Shown piece by piece: positions 1 to 9,086 of a stretch of 24,722 bases of DNA. How positions within the stretch are numbered: the first letter of the stretch is position 1; each line of letters begins with the position of its first letter. The position numbers and the translations under genes were made by a program. The notes beneath the pieces are model-generated. The model did no database searches. It was not told the origin of the DNA and saw only the letters and a list, made by a program, of their open reading frames with translations. Origin of the DNA: Podila epigama (lineage: Eukaryota > Mortierellomycota > Mortierellomycetes > Mortierellales > Mortierellaceae); assembly GCA_015679605.1 (NCBI GenBank), contig JAAAVE010000261.1, forward strand, positions 1-24,722. Reading direction: 5' to 3'.

Positions 1-315
1 AAAAAAAAGAATAAAAGTCCATCTATCTTTTTCTTTTGTCCCATTTTTTCTTTTCTATCATTTCCTTCTTTCTTTCTTCGCTTCACCTTCACCTCTTGAA
101 CAAATTGCACCTGTCAATATTCGTGCATGTCCCACGGAGAGCCACAACTGTTTATTTTTTGCTGATACCATTCATCTCATCCTGTGCAGTTTCTCGCGCA
201 TCCTGCCATGGCCAAACACAATTTTGGTATGGTCAAAGGGCAAAAATTAGTCACTCCCACACCTTCCTTTCCTGAAAACACACTCTCCAAGCATCCTTCA
301 CAATTCACCTGTGAC
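1..315 (+). promoter_or_regulatory. C+T-rich leader of the zinc-finger gene
   Basis: This stretch is dominated by TTTCTT/CTTC runs and holds several short ATG-initiated frames (for example at 36 and 127). It resembles the pyrimidine-rich 5' leader that precedes the other + strand regulatory gene in this window. No convincing TATA box is visible, and the window edge may cut off the core promoter. An in-frame ATG at 208 in a good context (gccATGg) could extend the protein N-terminally. Confidence 0.4.
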
Positions 316-1899
316 ATGGACAACAACATCAACAATAACAACAACAGCCCCCTTACGATTGCCCTTGACTTGCAAGAACATGGTGGTGTCAGGATCGACT
401 GTCAGACTTCTTCACTCTACCAAAAATACCTCGAGACTCGGTATTACCGCGGCCAATTGGAGCAGTGTCAACACCAGCTCTGGTATCAGCAACAGCACCT
501 TTATACTGAGCTCGAAGAAGTCAAGCAACGCGAACGACTCTACAGGCAACAGTATCAAGAGTGGGCCCAACAAACAGCCAACAGCGCACCTGCCTACTCT
601 TCCCTCGTCCCACCATCTACCACCATTTCATCCCCTTCTGGACAACACTCTCTTCAACAGATCTCCGCCCAGCTCGAGATTCATTCGTCAGCTCCCCCAG
701 AAGCATGTCATTCGACTTTCAGAACTGCCTTAATATCGGCTCCAGAGCAAGCTTCACTTTTCCCCTGGTCACCCGCAAACACGGCGGATCTGGTTGTGTC
801 AAACCTTTTCCCTGACCTCTCTGTACCCCCACCTACTCCTCAGCTTGTCCATGACACCTGCCATCAACACCACAGCAATAGCGACAGTAGCAACGACTCG
901 AGCAGCACCTACAACATTGCCAAAGAAAACAAGAGCAATACCAACGCAATCAACACCAACGTCAACATCAATGCAAACTCAAACGCAAACGCAAATGCAA
1001 GTGAGAATGTTGGTGCCGTTACCTATCCAACACTCGCCGATACCATTGACAGTGTCTCGTCCATGTCCCTGTCCAGGTCCGCGGAGGAGACACCTTCACC
1101 CCAACACTGCCCAATGTTGAGTGATTTTGCTTTGGCGTTGGTTACACACACAGAACCCCACGCCGTCAACAACCTCGCGATGGCTCTTCCCATGGAAGCC
1201 TTGCCAGAAGCAACCATCGCAACAGAAACAACAACAGCTACCGCAAAAGTCGTGCAAAGTCCTCCTCCTGGACCTTGTGCAAACAAGATCCAGGCCTGCC
1301 CCACTTCCTCGTCACTGTCCTCTTCCTCTTCTTCTTCTTCTTCTTCCTCCACCACCACCACCATCACCACGTCCTCCTCTTCCTCATCTTCATCTTTTCA
1401 TACTTCCCCGACGTTGTCTTCACGTCTATTTCCATCACCAAAAATATCGTGCTCCAACCGCAAGGCCGCCACCACTGCGCGTGTGCTTGCGTCGCCATAC
1501 ATTGTTGCATCCTCACCCCCACCTTCATCCTCATCCCCAACATCAACACCAACACCTACAACAGCACCACTTGTCAAACTGCATCTATGCCCTGTTCCTA
1601 ATTGCAACAAGGCCTTTACCCGAGCCTCCAACCTCCGCACACACACTACTACCCACTCAAAGGATAAGCCATTCCTCTGTGAACACGATGGCTGCACTTC
1701 TCGCTTTGCGCGCATTCACGATATGAAGCGCCATCTTCGCATCCATACCAAGGATTTGCCTTACGCTTGTGTTATCTGCAACGAACGCTTTGTTCGCAAC
1801 GATCCCCTCTGGCGACACTATCACCATGAGCACCCAAACGATGCTCGTGTGCCCGAGCGACGTTCGCGTGTTTCTGTAACAGTTCAGGATTTCTCTTGA
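316..1899 (+). CDS. C2H2 zinc-finger transcription factor (three C-terminal fingers)
   Basis: The frame is open without introns and encodes about 527 residues from the ATG at 316. That start was chosen because the preceding 100 bases look like leader DNA; the in-frame ATG at 208 would add 36 residues. An Asn-rich N-terminus is followed by a Gln/Glu/Arg-rich helical stretch (about residues 25-90) likely to form a coiled coil. A long Ser/Thr/Pro/Asn-rich disordered middle follows, including a poly-Ser block near 1318-1396. Three C2H2 fingers occupy the last ~100 residues (nt about 1588-1845): Cys-x4-Cys...His-x3-His, the same again with RIHDMKRH, then Cys-x2-Cys with RNDPLWRH and His-x4-His. 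Finger 2 and 3 helices of this type occur in fungal regulators such as the Crz1/Azf1-like group. The product is probably nuclear and DNA-binding; its targets are unknown. An AATAAA lies 76 bases past the stop. Confidence 0.8.
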   Translation: MDNNINNNNNSPLTIALDLQEHGGVRIDCQTSSLYQKYLETRYYRGQLEQCQHQLWYQQQHLYTELEEVKQRERLYRQQYQEWAQQTANSAPAYSSLVPPSTTISSPSGQHSLQQISAQLEIHSSAPPEACHSTFRTALISAPEQASLFPWSPANTADLVVSNLFPDLSVPPPTPQLVHDTCHQHHSNSDSSNDSSSTYNIAKENKSNTNAINTNVNINANSNANANASENVGAVTYPTLADTIDSVSSMSLSRSAEETPSPQHCPMLSDFALALVTHTEPHAVNNLAMALPMEALPEATIATETTTATAKVVQSPPPGPCANKIQACPTSSSLSSSSSSSSSSSTTTTITTSSSSSSSSFHTSPTLSSRLFPSPKISCSNRKAATTARVLASPYIVASSPPPSSSSPTSTPTPTTAPLVKLHLCPVPNCNKAFTRASNLRTHTTTHSKDKPFLCEHDGCTSRFARIHDMKRHLRIHTKDLPYACVICNERFVRNDPLWRHYHHEHPNDARVPERRSRVSVTVQDFS

Positions 1900-2263
1900 C
1901 AAAGGCATTCACACGTGTGAATTGACCACTCGACAATATATATATACCCTTCCCTGCATCATTGTACATTATGAAATAAAAGACAGGGTTTTGCTAGATT
2001 CGATAGATAGCTTGATAGGGTGTATGTTGATGATGTCGGGAGATGAATAACAGTAGTAGTAGCAATGGTAGAGGAACATGCATGGAATGAGATTAATTTG
2101 ACAGCAAGATGAGTAGCATGAATTGCGTATGCATATTTGTACGGTGTTAAATTTGTGTCTGGCTTTGCCTTTTGCTTCATATTGTTTATGGCAACTAAAA
2201 AGGAATACAAATGTCAAAATTGGATATCATCCAAAAGTGTCTACAAAAGGTCTACATTGGTCT
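1900..2263. other. Convergent intergenic region
   Basis: This 364-bp gap separates the stop codons of the zinc-finger gene (+) and the carbonic anhydrase gene (-). It contains a TATATATAT run near 1938, the AATAAA at 1975, and AT-rich 3' UTR-like DNA. The short frames in it are not supported by composition or homology. Confidence 0.6.
1975..1980 (+). terminator. AATAAA polyadenylation-type signal for the zinc-finger gene
   Basis: An exact AATAAA lies 76 bases after the TGA at 1897-1899. It sits in the 364-bp gap between two convergent genes, which otherwise holds no coding sequence. Confidence 0.5.
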
Positions 2264-3244
2264 TCATGCACGAGGACGATCCTGGATGAAACGAGCGTTG
2301 AAGGCTTGGAGGTTGACAAGGGTATCATATTGCTCCAATCCAAGAGGGATTGCTGTCTTGACTACTTGCCAAGCAACACCCTCGGTACAGGGGGGCACCG
2401 TCAATGAGCCTTCATACTCCCAGCGTGGAGTAAAGGTGCCGGAGGCCTTGATCAAAGGTGTAAAGTCAATCTTGGGGACCTTGTACTTGACCTGCTCCTT
2501 GCCAAGGACTGGTTCACCAGTCGTTGAGTCCTTGATGAGGAAGCCATGGCCAGCCGAGGCGTGGTCGACCTTCTTGCCGAGTGCGACCACAAAGTCAAAG
2601 AAAGGATTGCTGCGGGCTTGGAGTTCGAGCAGAAAACCGATGACAGCCAAGGATCCATCTTTGGCCTGATGGACAAGATGGAGTTCTCCGTCCGCGAAAT
2701 GGTTGTTAACGCGGTGTTCTGATGGAGTGTGGAAGTGAAAGTTGATGAGGGAGTACTTTTTGCCCTTGATGGTAATGGTGTTGCTGTTGTTAGCATTGGT
2801 GCTGTTGCCCTTGCGTTGGCTGGGCCACTCGCATTTGACAGCATGGCCATCATAGCCGCAGAGGACATTCCGCAAGGGCTTGTACCGAACCAAGAGTTTT
2901 TTCTTTTGGAGGGTCACATAAGGTGCGCCAAGGGCAATATCAATAGGCGACTGGCGATGACCGGTACCACAAGTGCCGTAGAGGGGGTCAAGGTTACCCC
3001 AATGCTGAGGACCAGCATTGTCTAGACCGTACTAAGGGTTCCAGACAACAACAAAAAGGGAGGGTCAGGACAAGGACAAGGATATGTAAGGACGAGACAT
3101 TGCACAGTTGAAATCCCACTGAGGATCTGTTACTTCTACAAATGCACAACTTACGGTCCAAGGAGCAGCAGGTGCAGCAACGGTGGTGGCAATGAGGCTT
3201 GACAGAGTTGACAAGGTAGCGAGAAAAGTCACTGCGAACTTCAT
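2264..3244 (-). CDS. Secreted alpha-class carbonic anhydrase (two exons)
   Basis: Exon 1 is 3155-3244 and exon 2 is 2264-3031. The 123-bp intron between them has GTAAG/CTTAG ends and phase 0. Together they encode 285 residues. The enzyme interconverts CO2 and bicarbonate with a catalytic zinc. Residues 1-23 are a signal peptide (hydrophobic core, then TTVA-APA), so the product is exported or cell-wall/periplasmic. The splice joins APWT to YGLDNAGPQHW, the usual alpha-CA N-terminus, followed by CGTGHRQSPIDI. Zinc ligands are His129 and His131 in FHFHTPSEH and His148 in ELHLVH. Glu135 is the gatekeeper, Thr241 in SLTVPP the active-site Thr, and His93 in YDGHAV matches the proton-shuttle His64 of human CA II. 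Cys51 and Cys245 are placed to form the disulfide typical of secreted forms. Length and motifs are complete. A TATAAA lies 164 bp upstream of the ATG. Confidence 0.95.
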
Positions 3245-3407
3245 GTTTGGTATTGCTAGTGGCAGCGGGGCGAGGAGAAGGTAAGATGTTTGATGAAGAG
3301 CACCGTTAGATGATGAGGACGTTTGAAAATAATTGTCCAAGGGTCGTTGTTAATGCTGTTTCTTGTAATTGTGGAAAGAATGTGGAAAAAGAGGTTGTTG
3401 GGATGTC

Positions 3408-3413
3408 TTTATA
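3408..3413 (-). promoter_or_regulatory. TATA box of the carbonic anhydrase gene
   Basis: TATAAA is read on the minus strand, 164 bp upstream of the ATG at 3244. The intervening leader is C/A/T-rich and free of strong structure. Confidence 0.5.
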
Positions 3414-4054
3414 ATGAGGTCTATAGACAGCGGCTCTGTGGTTTGTTTTTGCGTCCATCATCTTTGACAGTTGAAGTAAAATGGTGCCTGGATATTTGTT
3501 CAGTTCTCAGACTTGAAAGCACCACAGAGTTTGAGATGCATGTGTCTCTCACCATGACCCCTGTCGGTTGTCAGTCCGAGAGAATGTGGCAGATGGGTGT
3601 GTTGCCATCTGAGAGCATGAGCAGTGAATTTGTCCATTTGTCCAGGGCACATTTATTTCCATATTGTAACAACGTTGGTCATGTTGCAACAACTTCACCC
3701 CTCAAAATGAGCATTTTATACAAAAGGCGTTCGAAAGATGATTCAGTGGGCGTGTGCCTCAACTGCCTTCACTCCCATTCTATAATTGTCGTTTTTGGGC
3801 CAAAGGTACTCGCACGATTCTGTTGCAATTTAAGCAAAATAGGTGTTTAATGCGATTTTTTTTTCTTTCTTTTTGTCCGAAAAACGGCACATGGACATGG
3901 ACATGGACATCTATTTCACTCAGTGTCCTGTCCCATCTTTCTTTTTTTTTTATAATTTGACGTCCATCTCCTTTTCTCCTTTCCTCACCTTCTCTGCAAT
4001 ACCCGCCACATTCGTCCACACTCGCAGCCACATCTACATCCCCCTTTTAGCATC

Positions 4055-4212
4055 ATGACACTACGCACTAGAGTACCCTCAAACCAGAAAAGCTGCAGTA
4101 TTGCAAAAAGCCAAACAAAACTGCGCATAAACGGCTTTGCGATAGGCAAAGCAGGTGTCTTGAAAACAGTATACTCGTCATAAAAATGGGCAGCTTGACC
4201 AGCATTGTCCAC
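4055..4212 (-). other. Weak candidate small gene or carbonic anhydrase-like remnant
   Basis: On the minus strand a TATAAA (4380-4385) precedes a C+T-rich leader, and about 168 bp later an open stretch begins. The geometry matches the carbonic anhydrase gene (164 bp). One frame reads GGLVDNAGQAAHFYDEYT and continues to a hydrophobic FVWLFAILQLFWF segment, but it lacks its own ATG. The ATG at about 4204 opens another frame of 45 mostly hydrophobic residues. A 13-base match (GACAATGCTGGTC) to the start of carbonic anhydrase exon 2 suggests a decayed duplicate, but it could be chance. I cannot assign a product. Confidence 0.2.
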
Positions 4213-4370
4213 AAGGCCTCCAGAGAGAATGATGGTGGTGTACTATACCTGGGCAGAGCGAAAAAGGCTGACGTTGGAGTAAAGGGTGAGTTAAAGTCCG
4301 TTAGGCTATGGAGAGGAAACAGAGATGTATGAGGAGGATATGGAGAAGAAATTGAAGCACATGAAAAAAA

Positions 4371-4405
4371 CAACGGCCATTTATAGTCGTTGCCCGCCAA
4401 CGGCC
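4371..4405 (-). promoter_or_regulatory. TATA box flanked by CAACGGCC direct repeats
   Basis: TATAAA on the minus strand (4380-4385) is bracketed by two copies of CAACGGCC on the + strand (4371-4378 and about 4398-4405). A CGTTG between them is inverted relative to the repeats. The layout resembles a core promoter with a repeated factor site; no confident gene follows it. Confidence 0.3.
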
Positions 4406-6480
4406 AAAAAAAAAAAAAAAAGCCTGTGCCAGGGTACGAGAGCCTGGATGTGGCATGGACCAACCAACACCTTTCAACTCCAGCAGGGGAGCAAACAGCA
4501 AGCAACAAGAGTTTGAGAGATAAATAGACAGATAGAAGGATTGGAAGCTACAACAAAGCAGAGTAGTGTAAACCAATGTCAATTGCATGACATCTTTCCA
4601 TCCTTCCATCCTTCCATCCTTCTTTCCATCTTTCAGTCTTGACCTACAATGGTAAATCATAGTACCCCTAATTTGTCCCCAATATTGCTGCATGCGTCAA
4701 TAAAATGAACATGGTCAATGAGGAATAACGGCACTTACTGTTGGGGGAACAAGTCTGTGCCTTGTGTCCAAACATGGTAACTACAGCGGGGAAAGTATGT
4801 GGTTTCGGCATGAATCACAATGGCATTGAACTGAGAGAGCACTGTTTGCTTCCATGGAACAGTCGCAGTTAGAAATAGCGCGTACCTTTGCCCCGGTAAA
4901 GTGTCAAGTTTGACTATGTTATTTTGCCGCTTTTTATTTGCTATTTGATGTCTTGTGTCTTTGCTGCCTGCTACTTCTTATTTGCTATTTCCGTTTGAGT
5001 ACTACTGTTAGAACTCGGTTACGTACTGTACTTGAGCCATGGGAATATCCATGACCAAACGAGGTACATCATTGGCCTCAACCAAACACGACAGGAACAA
5101 GGAACAAATATTCATGGTCTCGCGTTCACTTTCTCCGGTGGCTGGTATAAATGTTCCAGGTATTTTGGGATGGCAATGGTCATGTATCCACAAAAAGACT
5201 GCCATGGTATCCTGTCATGGATAGGGCAAGGAGGCAAGGATAAAGAAGATAAGCCTGCCGACCAGGTGAAAGGTATTTTTTTTTTTTTTCGTTTGCCTTC
5301 GGTCTTGACGCTGATGCGCAGAGGCATTCGGTTTGGTTTGACTGAAGGTGGTATCAAGTTATGTTATTCCGCTACATGAACTGGAACGCCTTGCTCTGGT
5401 ATCTGTGTAGGCGTAGTATAGGTTTTGCTATCACTTCTAGACACAGCGATGTCGGTACCCCCCTTACCCGGGCTACTGTCTTTCTTCGAGCGTTCGTACC
5501 AGCACCATAAAGAAGACCGATAATCTATGTATCAGCTGTCTGGATGAAGGAGAGAGGGGAAAAAAGGAGGAAGATAAGTAAAGATGAAAGGAGGTTTTCA
5601 AAATAGATAATAAACCTAGGAAAAAGTATTACAGCCCAAATGATCTTGATGCTCAACCGCCGTGTGAGCAAGGAAAACTAGGCAATAAATGGTCACGTCG
5701 ATATGTAGAGAATGGTCCTATTCGTTGGCTTTGACCTTAATAAAGACTATCCAAGGTGTGTAGGCCTGAGTGAAGTGCAAGCGGGGGCACGTGGCACGCT
5801 TCTTGTGAAAATCTTACGCATGGAGACATGCATGTAACGAACGTATCGAATGATTTTTTTTTGTTCTTGACAATTTGTTTCTTCATGCTTGGGATGTTTT
5901 GTGAGAAAGGGTACAGTTGGATTGTTGAGAAGGATTCAAAAAAGGGGAACATTGAGGATGCTTGAGGAATCGAGGGGCGAATAGGCTGAAAACATAAAAG
6001 ATGAGGGGATGAAAAAGTAGAGTCCAAGACAAACGGTGAACATCCCATGGATGGAAGGCTCGTTTGGCTACACTTGCAATCAAACTGACAATCAGAACAA
6101 ATTGCGTTGGGCGGCTGTTGTGGAAACGGAGCGACAATATCAGGACACTAGATTATTGCATTCCCTTCCCTGTGTAAATGCAAATCGCGTAGGTGGAGAC
6201 GCGTCCAATCAAAAAAGTGGTGGCAAAATGTGTAAATTCGCGTCAGCAACTGTGCAAGTGGGTACAGCTTTTTATGTATTCAATACGCACACAAAAAAGA
6301 CAAAAGACAACAGACAGACTTCAGGATAACAACAGCTACAGCTTCAGCTTCAGCTAAAGATACAGCTACAACAACAGGCAGGAACAGAGGACAATTCCAA
6401 CCCATCGCGACACAAAGCAAGTTCAGATTGATATTGGGAATATCGTGGGTCAAAAGACAAAGGCAAGAAGGCCACCCCTC

Positions 6481-9086
6481 CTCCCCCCTCTCTTTCTCTT
6501 TCTCCAAAGAACTGACATCCCCCATCCATTTTTTTTTTCGCCCTGTTCTGCTGGTCCACACACTCTCCTCCCACGGTTTATTTTCTCCTTATTTTGACCT
6601 TTTTTCATTTCTTTCGTTTCTTTCTTCTTTTTCTTCTCCTTCTTATTTACTCGGATCACCTTGTCTTTTTCCCCGAGACTCGATTTTCCTTTTATTTTTC
6701 TTGTTCATCACTGCTCTCAGTTGAATTGACATTGACCATTCAACAGTGGCAATCTTGACGTTGATTGACCTCACTTTATTCCAATCCAACAAAACGTCTT
6801 TTTCATCCTCACTTCTCACTTACTCGACTTTACACCGTTTTATATCATTTCCGTTACTTGCAACCACGCGGCTTACAACTAAATAGAGTAGCATAGCATA
6901 GCATCACAAAGCACAGCACCATAGCACAGCACAACGCATCCCAGTACGGCCAACCATAGCAACGAAATACAGTTTGAACATTGGCCCTATCGTATCCTGG
7001 TTTAATCACAACTAACATATACACTCCTTGTCGTACGAACTCGCTTTGAGCTCGCAACAGCCACCATTGACGGTGACCTGGGGTCCAGCCAGCCAACCAC
7101 TCCCCCCCAACATCAGCATTCTGCAGCCATGGCATATCTGCACAGGGCTTTGGACGATTGCTCGCTGTTTTCAACCTTCCATCCACCTGTGCCACGGCAG
7201 CTGTAAACATTCTGTAGCACCTTCCCCATCGCCATCATCCTCACCTCCATCATCCTCACCTCCATCAACCTCACCTCCACCTCCACTCAAGATTCAACCT
7301 TTTGGGTTTCACCACACCATTCCTTGGCACCACCTTCGCTTTATACGATAGCACTCGCCTTTCTCTCTCCATTGACCCTGTCTACCTTCTTGCGCCTCAC
7401 CGCATCCCTTATCCAAAAAAAGAACACGCGCATTCGCAGGTAGGGACATACGCACCGCACTTACATCCATCCATTCGTTAGTCCAATTGCTCTCTCTCTC
7501 CCTCTGAATACCCCTTTTCTCGTCACGTTTTTTACATTCGCACCGCGTATTCCAACGCGTCTCTCACATAGCTTCAAAATTGCTCCATCCATTCAACAAG
7601 CGGTTCATGCAAATCATTTTGACTTGACTCTTCTTCCTGCCACATCTCCGCACATCGCATCCATCTGTACGTCACCTCCTCCCCTCTCCCCTTGCGACTG
7701 TTCATCTACTCCTCTCAAAAAGTGAAAAGACTGCAGAAAGAAAGACCTCAACACCTCCTTTTGTCCAAGTGCACTGGATTGTCCATCATCCGACGCAGTC
7801 AAATTTGTACCACCATACATATATGCGACTCCTTCCTCCTTCACTCTCTCCATCGACGAAAGGCTGACCAAGCGCGTTCTCTTTTTCCTCACTCACACTC
7901 TCACTCACTCTGTCTCTGTCACACTGTAATTCATCTTTCGTTCATTGCCACAATTATCTCTGAAAAATGCAACATTACAAGTGCTTGAATTCCAGCAACT
8001 TACACTAACTCATTGCAATCCCACTCGTGCAACCCTATATATTTTGACCAGCTACGGCATCGCATCCTTAATACACCACCATTCGGACCGCCTTCTCCTC
8101 CTTTCGTACCACCTGTCTTACCCCACCCCTTTACAACAGGTACCGCTTCTGCATCCGGCATCACGACCCGCGTCATCTCTGCCAAAAAGGTATTCCAGTC
8201 TTACTTTATCCATCCCAAATTAGTTTTTTTTTCTACATCGCTCCCCTTCCTCACCTTCATCGTCCTCCTTCATCCCCTCCTTCCTTCCCCTTCCTTTACC
8301 CCCATCCACCACGCTTTCACCTCTCTCTCCCTATCTCTCTCTCTCTGTCTCTCTATACCCTTCGTCTCACTTGTCCTCATCCCTATCCTCTCGTCTATAA
8401 CCATAGCGCGGTCTCCATTGCCCCAAACTCCATTTGACTAACGCACACTTTTCATCCCTACCTTGACCTTTCTTTTTGTCAATTTTCTCTTTTCTCGCCT
8501 TCTCCAAAAATCCTCCATCTCTCTCTCTTCCTCTCCTTCAACTCGTTCACACTTCTTTCTCCTCACTTCCTATCGATCCGCACAAATATACATTCATTTG
8601 TACAAACGTACACACTCATTCACAAACACACACACACACCTACACACAAGAGAGCACAAACTCATCGATTACTTTACTTTTTACCTTTGTCCACCCATCC
8701 ATCCATCCACCCTTCCCTGCTGCATAACGATTGACCCACGACCCAACGAAAGCAAATATCATAGTTACCCAGACCTCTCTTTTCTCCCTCTCTCCTTCTC
8801 TCCCTCACTCTCTTCTTTTCTTTTCTCTCTTCTCTTCTTGTTCGTCCCGCCACCCCCTTCGCCCATCACTTTTTTTTTCCCTTTCCATCCTCGCGCTGCT
8901 GCTCGTCTGCTACCCTAATACAGACACACAAACATACACGTACACGCGCACATAAACCCCCTTTCGACCATTTTTTCCCCATCTTCCCACTTTCCATCAT
9001 CACTCATCCCCATCGCCTCCCTACTCCTTCACTATCACTATCTCCCTTACCTTCAAATAGTTTCCTCCGCTCCAGCCCCAGCCGTT
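6481..9086 (+). promoter_or_regulatory. About 2.6 kb C+T-biased upstream tract of the poly-Gln/HHCC gene
   Basis: The + strand is strongly enriched in C and T over this interval, leaving many overlapping open frames of Ser/Leu/Pro/His-rich, family-less peptides. It ends at the ATG at 9087. It contains an AGCAT-type run (6888-6935), three copies of a 15-mer near TCATCCTCACCTCCA (7235-7279), CT microsatellites near 8330-8350 and 8515-8535, and a CA run near 8628-8640. I read it as promoter plus long pyrimidine-rich 5' leader, perhaps spliced, of the downstream regulator. The alternative is an undetected gene with many small exons. Confidence 0.45.
7235..7279 (+). repeat. Three tandem copies of a 15-mer
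   Basis: The unit TCATCCTCACCTCCA occurs at 7235-7249 and 7250-7264, with a one-base variant at 7265-7279, inside the C+T-rich leader tract. Confidence 0.8.

Larger units (their letters stand above)
3245..6480. other. Gene-poor intergenic region
   Basis: I recognise no gene here. The first 200 bp are the carbonic anhydrase promoter. There is an (ACATGG)n run at 3888-3912, a CCATCCTT-type run at 4591-4632, and an AGCTACAGCTTC-type run at 6331-6372. A TATA box with flanking repeats lies at 4371-4405, pointing left. The longest frames (3323-3850 + and 5032-5379 +) lack ATG context, family motifs and coding-like composition. I see nothing further that I can support between 5400 and 6300. Confidence 0.5.

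Noticed and set aside
1023-1726. Overlapping frames on both strands inside the zinc-finger gene
   Set aside because: They arise from TCT/CAC repeat codons of the poly-Ser and His/Pro-rich segment; only the frame with the three zinc fingers is coherent.
3323-3850. 175-residue + strand frame antisense to the carbonic anhydrase promoter
   Set aside because: It starts at a TTG codon, has no recognisable domain, and overlaps the promoter and TATA box of the opposite gene.
5032-5379. 115-residue + strand frame
   Set aside because: It has no motif and no leader, and includes a poly-Phe stretch from a T run.
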